DNA from: Asterella californica
Lineage: Eukaryota; Streptophyta; Marchantiopsida; Marchantiales; Aytoniaceae
Reading direction: 5' to 3'
Length of the DNA stretch: 64,000 bases
Assembly: GCA_036924285.1 (NCBI GenBank)
Contig: JAYKYS010000002.1
Span: forward strand, 310,001-374,000
Part shown: piece by piece, positions 45,095 to 57,100 of the stretch
Numbering within the stretch: the first letter of the stretch is position 1
How the letters are laid out: each line of letters begins with the position of its first letter
Notes under the pieces: model-generated
Databases searched by the model: none
Seen by the model: only the letters and a program-made list of their open reading frames with translations
What the model was told of the DNA's origin: nothing
Made by a program: the position numbers and the translations under genes

Positions 45095-47109
45095 TTGGTG
45101 CAGTGTTGCTGCTATACTACATTCGTCTTCGACACGGATGTGACAAATCCTTCTGTGTGCTTATAAGCAAGAAATTTTATCAATATCCAGGTATCAATTA
45201 GGCATTAAGGTTAGAAGAGGAAGACTGGACTGCTACGGACCACATCTTTCTTCTGGTTGCCTTTTGCTACTGCTGACCTCGCATGACACGTCTTTCATCA
45301 TTTTCTGATGAAATTTCTGGTCCTGAAGTGTAAAAGAACATCCCCGATGAGCATATTCATACAAAAAGAGTTCATGCTACGTTACTTCCGTTCTTGGTTA
45401 TGGTTCTTTACGAAGTGATTTGGAAGACACAGTTGGAAGTAAAGCTTCCACTACACGGTAAAAGCCGTGCTTTACTATGGACATGCCGAAGCTACTGTCT
45501 CAACATGCCTTGCCCCAACATCTATGAAGTAAACATGAAGTCCACAATGCCTTACAATAGCAATTGGTTCTTGAAAGAGCTCGGAAGGAGGGTTAGCACT
45601 TGGATGCATGAATTTTTTGGCAAAACATGCTCTCGGACTCAGTCTTCATCCACCCGACAGAATCATACGTAGGGGGAAAAGGAAGTAATAAATAAAGGAG
45701 AAAACCAAAAAAGTGTCCGGACAAACGAGCCACAAAATGTTCAATTCTCTAGAGGTTTGGAGCAGTTTTAACACCAGTAGGGGAGGAAACGATTCTCGTC
45801 GATAACTCTAAGCTCCACTCGAATTAAAAGAACCAAGGCGAAACTTACCTTGTCGTCTAAGCAGATTGTTCGTCACACGTTTGCAAGAGATTTTTCTACA
45901 TACAAGGCTTGATCTTCAGCTTACATGTGGATGCGCTACAGTACTTATTTACAAAGCTCGGAATTCGAAAAAAGAGAGAACAATCGGGTCCTAAGTTCAC
46001 ATATTATCGTTCTTCAATACAATAACTCAACGTGAAGCTTGTAGTGTACTACGTGCAATACTCGGAAAAGGAAAAAGATTTCAAACTAGATAATTTCTGA
46101 CGGCCATTTTCTCATCTCTAGGCTCTCTTTCATACACTCTCTTCCATCAAACCGACAAACCATTAAAAAGTTAAGTTGTTCGTTCGCAACCTTGCCATAA
46201 AAAAGATATAAAATGATTGTCTGCTCAGAGAAATTTCCATCGTATGCCACGCGCACTTCTATACTCGCTATACGTCCCGTTCAAAACACTTTTGCTCAAG
46301 CCGTCAAGAAATACGAACGAAAGAAAGATTTCGTATCGACACTACTGATTGAACATTTTGCATGATTCTCTTCGCGATCTTTGAGGACCAGTAATTCCAC
46401 AAGAACTGCGTACAGCGACTGGCCACGCTAGCTGTCGACCATAGTCGATATCGAAAGTCCAGCCGCAACGAGGAAGTAACTTTCAACTTCGAGAGAAGAG
46501 GAGGTTCATATAACCTGAGGAAGAAAACTTTTGTGAGATCCGAGCAATTGGAAAGGGTGGAGGGTGCTTTCCCCACGGAGAGCGGAGAGCGCGCGGGGAG
46601 GGGGCGGACTGCGGGAGGATGAGAGGGGGAGGGTGTTAGAGTGTGATACAGTGTTTTTTTAGATACTCGTCTTCATCTTTTTTTTTCTGTTTTTTTAATC
46701 TTAGAATTGACAGATTTGGTAGAAAGATGAGTGAGTATTAAATAGTTTCTGATTTGCTAAGAATTTAAGATTAGAGAGAACTCTTTTTAGAGTTTTTTTG
46801 AGAGAATTTTGAGAGATTTCTTACTACATTTAGTGTATTTTTTATTTTATCTTTACATATCAGGGTTCTGGGTTCCTTTTTTTCTTCTTCTTTTTTTCTT
46901 CTTTTTTTGTTTTTTTTTCTCTTTTCTTTTTGGAGATGTTTCTATTACGAGTACCGTTTGACCGGATATCGTCTCTTCTTTAGCTATGGGTACTCTCTCT
47001 CCCATGAGATCGAGACTGATTCGAGATACATCATGTCCGGTGTGCAATCAGTTATTTACCTCACAAGGGATAAAATCTCATGGGAGAAAGATGCACAAGA
47101 GCTATGATA
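45095..47109. other. No gene recognised; G-rich patch and pyrimidine-rich tract
   Basis: ORFs at 45,394-45,672 (plus) and 46,304-46,576 (minus) have no family features. A G-rich stretch lies at 46,590-46,633 (runs GGGG, GGGGG, GGG, GGGGG, GGG). A T/C-rich tract lies at 46,876-46,930. Both sit upstream of the LINE-like relic. Confidence 0.4.
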
Positions 47110-50063
47110 CGACCACATGAGATGTCTAGATTGGCCGAGATCAAAAGTCTACACGTGCAGTCATTATGACATCATTAGCTCTTATTCCTGGAGTTCCTCC
47201 AGAGTCATGGGAGTGGTTGAGAGTCCACTCTGGCACTATTCTGAGTTTGTTCGAGATGAGTTTCTTTTGTCCGTGTTTGTTCCATCGGTTACCTCGTGCT
47301 CTTCATGACGAGATGAGACATGCATTCTGTCTATCTCTCGACAGGTTGACACGGAACACCACGGACGAGGCGGCGTGATTATTGTTCCTCCTACTTCCTC
47401 GTTGGTTCCTCCTTATACTCGAGGTGGCAGAGGAGGACATCGGGAGGTGGCGGCCCATCTTCGGAGATTCCGTGCAGGTGATTGGGCGACCTTACAGGAG
47501 GAATCAATCCGTGCGGTACAAGGTAGGAGTGAGTCTGTCTCTACACGTGATGTCTCATCTTTCGTCCGCATACGACGATGTAGGATGTTAGGTCAGGTTG
47601 GAGAGTACAGTAGAGCTGCTAGAGCACTGCATCCTTTGTCATTGGCATGTCCTATTGAGGAGACGATCGCTGCGTTGTGTTTCCTTCACCACTCATCGGG
47701 TGATTCCTCACCACCTGAGGTTCAGGACTATCAGCCTGAGGAGCCAATATGTCTCGATAGATCCTTGTTTATCCAGGCCTTGTGTACGGCTCCACGTCTT
47801 CCTCTGGAGATCTGTCTGGGATGATCTAAGAGCACCTACGTTGAGCATTGTTTTCAGACAGACGACCCCTCTAGTGGTTTCACGGAGCTTTTTCAGGTAG
47901 CGGCAACAGTAGCTCAGGGACATATTCCTCAGTCTATAGAGATCAAGCCTTGCACTTTGACACCTTCACCCTCAGCTCTACCAAGGCCAATTGAGAGACA
48001 AGGTGATCAAAGGTAACATCGACTTGGTCTGCCGGACCTACGATGTGCGTATCATCAGCTAGAGATGAGAAAACACACCCTGGAGCAGCCAAGGCGGTGG
48101 CCAAGAGAGCTCTATAGTGAGCTAAGGCAAAGAGGGGTCCACCCAAAGGATCTCCCTGACGAGTACCTGCAGCGGAGCTGATGACTGTAACCCCTCTATC
48201 GTAGGACCGTTCTGGTAATAAAGAGAAGAAGGTGAACCATAGAACGATCGCACGAAAGGGACCAGACCCGCCAAAGATCCCTCGTCATCCATGAGCTCCC
48301 TAAAGATGAAAGCGCAGAAAATGCTATTAAAAGTAGTTTCCACGTCCACTTGTAGGATAACCCAATCGGGATGGATGTCCAAGAGAGCCCTAATGCCGAA
48401 AGACACAGACTCACAACCTCCCGGTGTCGTAACTCCAAACTGATGTGGGCAAAGGTGGTCCTGAAAAGTATCTCGAAGCTAAAAGACAATGGTACGAGTG
48501 ATAAGTCGTAAGAGAATCTCGCCGATGACTATCGGTCGAATCCCTCCACCATCCTTCGTCATGGCCAAAAGTCTAGCTACCCCTAGTATACTGTCGGAAC
48601 TACAGCTCCCGGAGAGATTTGTTACCCCTACAGATGGTTTACGCATCCTCGAAGTACTTGTGAGTACAAATGACTTTGTCTCTCGATTCTTAGATGTTGT
48701 CTTGACGGAGGACGTTTTGCATATCGAGGATCTTCCTATGTTGGAGGATCCTCAGGTTGCCTTTTGTATTCTTTACTCTTCCATTGCACGACGTCCTAGT
48801 TACTTACTCCGCATAGTACCTCCATCTCCTATCTTCATCTCGCGCCTTAGAGAGTTTGATAGGAAGATCATGGGGGTGTTTGACGGCATCATAGGACCAG
48901 GGATCTTTGACTGTGTGACAAGAGCTCTCGCATGTAGACAAACATCTTTGTCGATATCATGTGGCGGGGTGGGCTTATTATCCATGGAGGAGATTGCTCC
49001 GGCAGCTTTTTTTGGGTAGTTGGGCTCTCTCAGCACCTTGGCTCTGTTGCCGTTTTCTCGTGCGAGATAGACCTATTTTGGAGAGCTATGTGACAGAGGT
49101 GGAGGATGGTTCTTATCCACTACAGATGTGTCTCCGTGAGACAAGAAATAGTTTGACTCTTGAGGCACGTGAGACACACCCTCGATTTGATACCTTAGCT
49201 ACCGATGGACCTCGCGGACTACAGTCTTCTCTGACGAGACACCACTTCTAGCAGGTTCTCCATGCGCTCTTAGATCCCTTCCATCTCACGAGATACTAGA
49301 GCTCGACTCCGCTCTTGTTCGGACAAGGGCGCAGGTTCTTGGCTCATAGCTCGACCTTGCATTAGAGCGTTCCGACTCGCACCGACTATTTTCTCTACAG
49401 CGATGAGGTTCTGCCTAGGCTTGGTCCAGCCTGTTGCTTCGGTACTATCCACCTGGGAGTGCGGTGTCTCGCTTGACACATCGGGTCGTCATCTTGCTCG
49501 ATGTCCTCATGATGGAGAGCCGATAACTACCCACGAGAGAGCGGTCACATGACGTGAAGAGAGCGTCGGTATGTCCTTCAGACAAGAAGATCAGTGAGAG
49601 CTGATTTGTACATGATGAGAGAGGATCAGGTATCAGTGACTGATGTGGTTGTCACAGATCCGACACAGGACTCAGTGGCATCAAACCCATCTCCCAGGAT
49701 GGACTGCAGGCGTGGCGACAGCAGCGAAGGTGACCAAGTATAAGGGTATGCAAGTGAGACATCGCTTCATCCCCTTAGCTTTGGAGATATACGGATCGAC
49801 AGACTTGGAGTTCGACGTCTTTTTGAGAGATTGTGCCAGAGCCTATCATGAGAGACGTCATGAGGTACCACTTTCTCTTTGTATCTGCACCACGTTTACG
49901 TATTGCTCTACAGAGAGCTCTAGCAGGGGCCGTTCACAAGAGAGCAATCGCAGTAGGTGATGTTTCTTCAGGTGTACCAGTTGTATGTAGAGATACTGAC
50001 TTTCTGGTCTCGGACATTATAGGTGCGAAAGGTGATTTTAGAGCTACTGATAGCGAAGCTTAA
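47110..50063 (+). pseudogene. LINE-like reverse transcriptase (pol) relic with an inverted core
   Basis: The N-terminal part on the plus strand (47,166-47,940) includes PGVPPESWEWLR, RGGRGGHREVAAHLRRF and GQVGEYSRAARALHPLS in different frames. The C-terminal part, also plus (about 48,600-50,063), includes LPERFVTPTDGLRIL, a 140-codon open stretch to GGVGLLSMEEIAPAAFFG, and the tail KYKGMQVRHRFIPLALEIYG then LEFDVFLRDCARAY. The RT palm between them is on the minus strand (next entry). The block order and sequence resemble LINE-like RT proteins found as large families in streptophyte algae and other green genomes. No upstream nuclease domain was recognised. Multiple frameshifts make it inactive. 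Confidence 0.65.
47940..48590 (-). pseudogene. Inverted RT catalytic core of the LINE-like relic
   Basis: Read on the minus strand from 48,590: VARLLAMTKDGGGIRPI, then HPDWVILQVDVETTFNSIF (first catalytic Asp), RSFYGSPSSLYYQNGP, GGPLFALAHYRALLAT and SSLADDTHIVGP (the A/LADD motif), ending KVSKCKA near 47,945. The plus-strand N-terminal part stops at VAQGHIPQSI (47,937) and the C-terminal part starts at about 48,600, so the 650-bp segment fits exactly between them if flipped. This indicates an inversion, not separate fragments. Confidence 0.7.
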
Positions 50064-50820
50064 CCCCGGTGTTTTTTCGGGTCCTTCTTTCCCTTGTGAG
50101 GCTTGATGGGGTCTTCCCATCCGTTTGCTATTCATTGGGTCGCATTCTTCTCGAAAGGGTGGAAACGAAAACACAAACTACAGTACAGTAGTCCTTGACG
50201 GACTCCGGGTTTCGAAATGCGTCCGTCCGTTCTGAATAACGGTTCGCACTGCCGTGAACGGGATCATCACCCAACCGTGAGCGCGTTTTCTCTGACCACG
50301 TGATTGCCTCTGTTCCCTTTTTGGTGCGGTCCACTACGTACAGTCACGTCATTGTACGCTGTAGCCTGTAGCCCGGGTCATCTTAGGGTGATCAAATCTT
50401 GCTGAGAAAGGCCACAGGCCAGCAAATGGAGGCGCCGCCCATCTTCCGCACCATTTCCCACTTTACTTCATAAGCTCCGAGTGCCTCAAGCTGCTCTGTA
50501 GTGCCGACTTTGGAGATGAGCGTGGGTCTTACTCTTCTCCCGAGACCAAGGCTCAGAACACACGAGCTCATCGGTGTCGTCTGAATTGTTTATATTCGAT
50601 CGTCATATCGTCATGACAGATCTTCTATGTCGGATATTGGTAGTTAATAATGTGCAACGAATTTCTCGATTTCGTCTCGTACTGTTAGGGTGTCTGGAAA
50701 ACTAGTAGATTGCACAGTATGGGATGATTTTGGGTTGTGTAGAGTTTATGTTACATTAGGACTGCGTTTGGAGAAGCGTACTCATCCTCGATGGATATGT
50801 TTCCCGTGCGATTACTGATT

Positions 50821-50960
50821 GGAGTAGGATTTTAGAGAATCGCAGCGTCCGTCGGTTTTGATATCCAGAGTTGGTCAGGTCGAAGCCAGTGGAGTAGGGT
50901 TTTAGAGAATCGCTGTGTCTGTCGGTTTTGATACCCAGATTTGGTCAGGTTGAAGCCAGT
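50821..50960. repeat. Two-copy tandem repeat, period 70 bp
   Basis: GGAGTAGG(A/G)TTTTAGAGAATCGC starts at 50,821 and 50,891, with GTCGGTTTTGATA(T/C)CCAGA and TTGGTCAGGT(C/T)GAAGCCAGT in both copies. Confidence 0.9.
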
Positions 50961-51867
50961 GAAGGATCTCTTCACGTCTATGGCGAAGACTGTTACAAAG
51001 CTGGTAGATTAATACGTGAGAAGCTATCAATCCTTGTGTCCGTTCTGGCCACAAGTTGCGATGGTTATCACTGGCGGTCCTTTCGTTGCCGGTTATTCTC
51101 TATGGGTAACTGCGCTCCATTAAGGTCCTACATATGATCTTTTCCAAGCTTTTGATGGTGCACTAGGGTAGGGAGATCGGATTTGTTAGAGGCATCACTT
51201 CTCTTGGTCCTTATCTACCATTATTCAAATCTGTATGTCGGGTCCTTGAAACTCGACAGGACCGTTTTGCTTGGGTTAGGATCATCTATCCAGACTCACG
51301 ACATAGAGCTTCTTATGAGTGAATTGGGAATCATGAAAGAATTTTCTCAGACGTCTACAGATGCTCCCTAACCAAGCTAGAGTCTGTTCTATCAGATCGA
51401 ACCTGCGTGAGTTAATTCAGCCTGCTTTTACTCGTGGATCTCTGAACGTTGCTTTCCTGGTTTCATAGGAGATAATAAAATACTTGCAAGATAACGATTT
51501 AGCTGGCAGATGCATCACTGTAATCAGTCTTCGCAACCACGGACACTGCTCTGGGGTACAACTAATCCTTGGTGGATGTGAGATCACTGAATAGATAACA
51601 TGATACTTCCATTGCTTTAGGGTACTTGTGGTAATAGCATGATCCACAGGGTCTTGCCTTTTACTGATATTTGTAATAATCGAATAGCGTATGCGGGTGA
51701 GGATTCCTAGCAGTAGCACTGTAACGTAACTACTACGAGCTTGGTCTGCAATTCATGGTGCCGATAACTGTGCCGAACATGAGATGTAAGTTTGAGAGTA
51801 CCTCGTTCATTAAGCTGCTTATGGATCAATGATTATCAGATCACTAATAGTGAAGTGAGTAAGGATT

Positions 51868-52073
51868 TGCAAACTTAGTAGATTTGACCCTAACACGCGT
51901 GGCCTGAGTCTTACGTGACCAATATCAGCGGAAATATCAGAGAAGACGTTGCAAGTGACTGTCGACGTAAGCGGATTGGCAAACTCAGTAGATTTGACCC
52001 TAACACGCGTGGCCTAAGTCTTACATGACCAATACCCGATAAGACGTTGAAAATGACTGTCGACGTAAGCGGA
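51868..52073. repeat. Two-copy tandem repeat, period about 110 bp
   Basis: TAGATTTGACCCTAACACGC occurs in both copies, followed by GTGGCCT(G/A)AGTCTTAC and ending GACTGTCGACGTAAGCGGA. The first copy has a small insertion (ATCAGCGGAAAT). Confidence 0.85.
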
Positions 52074-52079
52074 CTACAC

Positions 52080-54161
52080 GATTCGGAATGTGCAGCAAAA
52101 CTAATTGAGGGTTTTGGAGTTCTCATATCGGAGTGAAATTTGTGTATAGGAACTTATGGGGAGGAAGTGAATGAATATAAACAAACCCAGATAATAAATT
52201 TGCCAAGTATTCGCGTCACTGGTTCAGGAAGAAATCGATCGATGAACCGTGTCAGACGATCTTTGCATTCACTTCTACTATCAACGGCAAATATTTCATA
52301 AGCCGCTCCTTTGCTGCTTGACAGTCCGGTATGGGTTACGCCTACTGCGTGCAAGCGAGGAGTAAATCTGGAGTGGCAAAGTCCTCCACGACAGTCTGCT
52401 ACATCCTATTAGCTCTATGGTTGGATTATGCTTCGTATCGCCTCTAGACGGATGTGGAATCAACATCTCTCTCTTATCATCTGGAACCAATTTGCTAACT
52501 TTATAGATTGATCTTGGTCAAGGTCATTGTCCAAACTGAGGTATTGAGCCATCCGAGGAGGGGGGCGGTATACCTCTTTAAGAGGAAGGGTGAAACCAGG
52601 AACACACAAAGGGCTTCTTCACGGGTATGCGTACAAGCATATACCTTCTCTTCCGTTCTTGCCTTCTTACGAGAAGAAAATGCATGACACATATTTCAGA
52701 ATTTAAAGTGCAGATCAAACCGAGATACTTCCCATACACTCTACTCAAACTTGACCTGATGTTATGTAGTTAGAAAATTCAAGCTTGCCGTTTGCTGTAT
52801 GAAAACAAAGTAAATAATTGAGGGGATAATATTTATGCACTTCGGCGCACTCATTAGACCTAAATTCTGCCTAATATGTACGTACACGTGACAAAATCAA
52901 GCTCTTCGAACATACTCAAAAGTCTTTAACGGTTTTTGGCTTGTATAGCTCGGAACCCACCACACTATTTTGTGCTCATTCACTTCCTGCCACAAAAGTC
53001 AAGCCGGCTCGTACGGTCCTCCTCATGCAGAGAAGATGTGTCGCTCTGGTCAGTGGAAACAAGGCATGACATTGACCTTATGAAAAGTTTGTTCTGCTAG
53101 TTTACTTGTACGAGGTGGTGCTGCTTCTGCAGTGATTTATGAGGAGGTGGACCAGTCCTGATCTGAGATTTGAAGCATTACTGGAATAAGATTGTTGTAG
53201 ATGGATGAGCACGGAAAAAAAGCAACAACCATTTGCCATCACCTATCCAAGTGGTGGGCAAGGGGGACAAGCCGTCAGCTGGTTTAGTTAGATTGCCGCG
53301 GCTTGTTGGGTGGATGGACCGTTACTGTAGAATGCTTGGCTCCGACGATAGGTTGGAAGAGGGACCTATCGGCAGAGGACTGATGCGCTCCTAGATCCAG
53401 ATTCTGTGGATTCCACAGCTTGAGGGGTACGTTAGAGCGGTCAAAAGCGGCAAAGACAGTTGACTGTAACACTAGACTGATACAGAAATAGTAACAAGCA
53501 CGGAACTGGGATTGTTATGAGAAAACTCTGTCACTACAGTGCTTCGAAGCGGGAATTTCTAACGTTAAGACTCGGTGACGATTGTGCTTCTATACCGACT
53601 GCAGCTGTCGAGTAAGGGGCGGAAGATTGGGAGCTGTACAATTGGTGTTCATTTCATCCCGCAGGTGGAAGAATTCCCCTTCCCCCAGGGGTCAACGTCG
53701 AGGAAGAGGAAGAAATTCAGGTGAAAACTCGAGATTCAAATTGGAATTGTGGAAACAGCCAGCACCTGCGATACCAGAAGGTTCGGGATTCAGAAGTTGA
53801 GTAGTAAATCGCTTCGGAAGATTTGAATCTTGGGATCCCTATTGGAAAATATCTTCGGTGTTAGAATTTCCTGCTTTAGCCGTTCGTCCTGAATTCTGCC
53901 GTTTACTGATGCACTACCATTTTGAAGTGAGTTATATTTCGAAATTCTGAGTGGTCGGGCCGTAATGAAAATGCACAAATCGAAGTTGAGCAAGGGTTTT
54001 CTACACAGGGCCTTGTCAGGCGTAGATACTGTTGGAGCCGGCAACTGTAAATCTGTTTAGAGGGAAGACGGTAGACGGTCTCATGCGGTGGCGAAGAAGT
54101 TGAGTTGGGTTTATTGGCTTGAGTACGCAGACTGAAAGCTGTAGCTGCAGGTGAGGCTAAG
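52080..54161. other. Intergenic; includes the presumed promoter of the ABC transporter gene
   Basis: No convincing gene. The 53.5-54.15 kb stretch directly upstream of the ABC start has no upstream ATG in frame after the TGA at 54,118-54,120 and is presumably promoter and 5' UTR. No clear TATA box was identified. Confidence 0.4.
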
Positions 54162-57100
54162 ATGGGAGCACCGGCGGCTCTCGATGAGCACCGTGCACCC
54201 CTCCTGGATCGCTTGAAGCAGAAGGTGAGATGATTCAAATTTCGGTTTTTGACTAAGTAAGATAGCTTAGTAACAATTTCATACTTGTCTCTATGCTTTG
54301 GCAACTTCGTGCATCGCCTGTTTGAGTTCAAGATGTCAGAGTTAACCTAGAGCCTTGTTTTGCAGTACAGAGAGTCTAGATTTTCTACTTGTTAGTGCAA
54401 TAACGCCGACAGGGCTGACGAGGAATAGGTTATAATATGTAGTGTTCATCTATAGGTTCTATTTCCATATTTTCAGCTTCGACAGCTACCTCCTGCAGTT
54501 TCTTTTACAGTTGTTGACTGCGAAATGTCTTGAATGAGGTAGCCGAATGAAGACTCAAAGGACGCCGGAAAACCTGGATCAAGGCCCGATGTCTCGGATT
54601 TGGAGCATGGGGACGCTGTCAAGGTCTATCCAGAATCTAACTAAAGTTCTTTTGCCCATCCTCGTGTACATATATATATATCTATATATATGTTTTTTTC
54701 CCTCCTGAATCTTGCACAATATATCATTTTTTCTTTGAATTGATGAATGGGTTGCTTTTGGACTCAAAGAGCAATATTGTAGGTAAATGCATGAAGTTAG
54801 GCCCTGTGGACTCATATGACTCCACAGCCTTTTTGATCCTATCGGTGACCATGTTGCCATTGACGCAGGCTAAGAAAGTTGGGTTTGGTCGAATTATCCG
54901 ACTGGTGAGTATTTCTTTTGGCCAGTCTACCACCTATAGGCTCGAGGGAAGATTGCGCTTTAGTGCACAATTCGGGTTCCTAGGTACTGTCAGATGATTC
55001 TCGCGTATGAAGATAGTACCTCTGTTCGAATTACGGTCTTTTTAGTGTACGTTTCGACTTCTGCTGGCTGCGAGATCCGGTACTCATTGACAGTCTATCT
55101 TCACGGAGTTATTGCCCTTTTATTCCATGTCTACACAGTACTCTTCATCTTAATCGGTCTACCATTAGTTCACTGAGATCTGGTTGGCTACTTCTCCTGA
55201 CTGAATTTATAAAAGAATTGAAGGTTGTTGACTGTCCGGGATCACCAGCCTTACCTCACAACCTTGGTTGTTGTTTTCGAACTTTTAGGCTCGTCCGGAG
55301 ACCGGAATGATTGTGCTGGCAACAGTTGCTCTCTTTGTATCTTCTCTCTCGAACATTCTGCTGGTGAGAAAATTTCTTGAACCTGAGATCAGTGACTTTA
55401 TGCTTTATACGTTCATCACAATGAGCTCAATTTGGACTGTAGGTTGTTTACCTGCATGATCGTCATCAAACTGGATACCTTCAAATCGTGTCGCGGGAGT
55501 TGTAAAGCAGCAGCTAACTCCTGCTTTTGATTGTAGAACTAGGAGGAATTAATAGTACTTGAGTATCACTGGAAGAAAGCAAGGATGATACTGAATCTGC
55601 GTTCGTTTTCTTTCATCTCAGCCAAAGTTTGCGGGCTACATTATTGACATCGTAACAGGGAATCCAGCGACAGAAGAGGATAGAGAAGAAGCTTTGAAGG
55701 CTGTCAACAGTACGATACTGGATATGGTCATTATCATCGTTGTGGGGTAAGACGATCTATGCTAGTCAGCAAGTACGTTGTGCAATACGCCTTGGATCTG
55801 GCTGGGACCGTGGATGGGTTTACCTTTGAGTGTGTGATTGTCGGTCCTTCCACCGAGAATCTTCATGTTACTGTTTTCGAGTTCCTGTTTTTACATTTTG
55901 ACTTCTGACTGCGGACTGACGATCTTCGTAACCTCATGTGAGTTGGTGGAAATCAGTTGGGGTCATGTTTGGAGCTCAGAAAGCGGATTGTTCACCCTGG
56001 GATGGTCGTACTATGTTGCTTGCGTCCATGCACCTTGACCGTGTATCTGTTTTGATATGTGACAGGTCCATAGCTACAAGCATACGAGCTTACTTGTTTA
56101 CAGCTGCTAGCGAACGTGTTGTGGCTCGACTCAAGAAAACTCTCTTCGCCCACCTTATGAACCAGGTGAGAAGCGGTCTTACTGTAGTCTCTTGTTGGTT
56201 TCAGATCAGATATGCAGGGTGACTACGTGATTGTGCCTTACTCTTCATAGCTACACTCTTCATAGCTACAATGAATATGAATACAAAACTGGGTGTACCA
56301 CTTGGCTGCAGGAAATCGCATTTTTTGATGTGACAAGAACAGGAGAATTGTTGAACCGATTGTCCGAAGACACACAGGTCATCAAGAATGCTGCAACCAT
56401 TAATTTGTCTGAAGCGTTGCGCAGCCTTGCTACTGCTCTAATAGGCATTGGCTTTATGTTTGAGACTTCTTGGCGTCTTACAAGTGAGTGGGGACAGTTT
56501 GTTGCGCATTAAATTCCCTTGACTTTTGTTGGATAGCTTGTATCACCTCCCGCTTATGCAGCCATGCACGTGTAATATGACGGGTAAGATGGAAGTGAAT
56601 TACCTCCGAACTCATATTGAGTCGTGTGAAAGAGGACTCATGGACTTCAAGTTCTCCATTTAACTGTGTCCCACCATTCCGCAAATCTGCTGACATCAAA
56701 GTCGTGGAATGCAGTTTTGGCTTTGTTGGTCGTTCCTGCTATTTCTTTGGGAATTCGTTCCTTCGGCAAGTACCTCCGTGAACTTTCACACAAAACACAG
56801 GCTGCTTCGGCTGTTGCTGCTTCAATTGCTGAGGTGACCAACTAACTCTTATCTCCGTAATCCATGGTTGAGGGTCATCAGAGAGAGGGAAACGTTAAGG
56901 GATGTTGACCGATTGTATGTTGTCATTTGCAGGAATCATTTGGGGCGGTACGAACCGTACGGTCATTTGCACAGGAAACATATGCATGTGAGATATATTT
57001 CGTCAAAGTGGACGAGAGCCTGAAGCTTGGATTAAGACAAGCGGTATGCTTTTCCATTATTCTCTCTTGAGATTAGACGCATTAGATGCGGAGGTTCAGG

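Noticed and set aside
47708..47923. Minus-strand 71-codon ORF as part of the RT core
   Set aside because: It lies over the plus-strand N-terminal coding of the same element and shows no RT block; the inverted core begins only beyond 47,940.
54740..54997. 85-codon ORF as the ABC transporter's first exon
   Set aside because: Only its segment 54,869-54,904 ([12 protein letters not shown]) fits the family and is bounded by splice sites; the rest does not match, and the 54,162 exon joins in phase.
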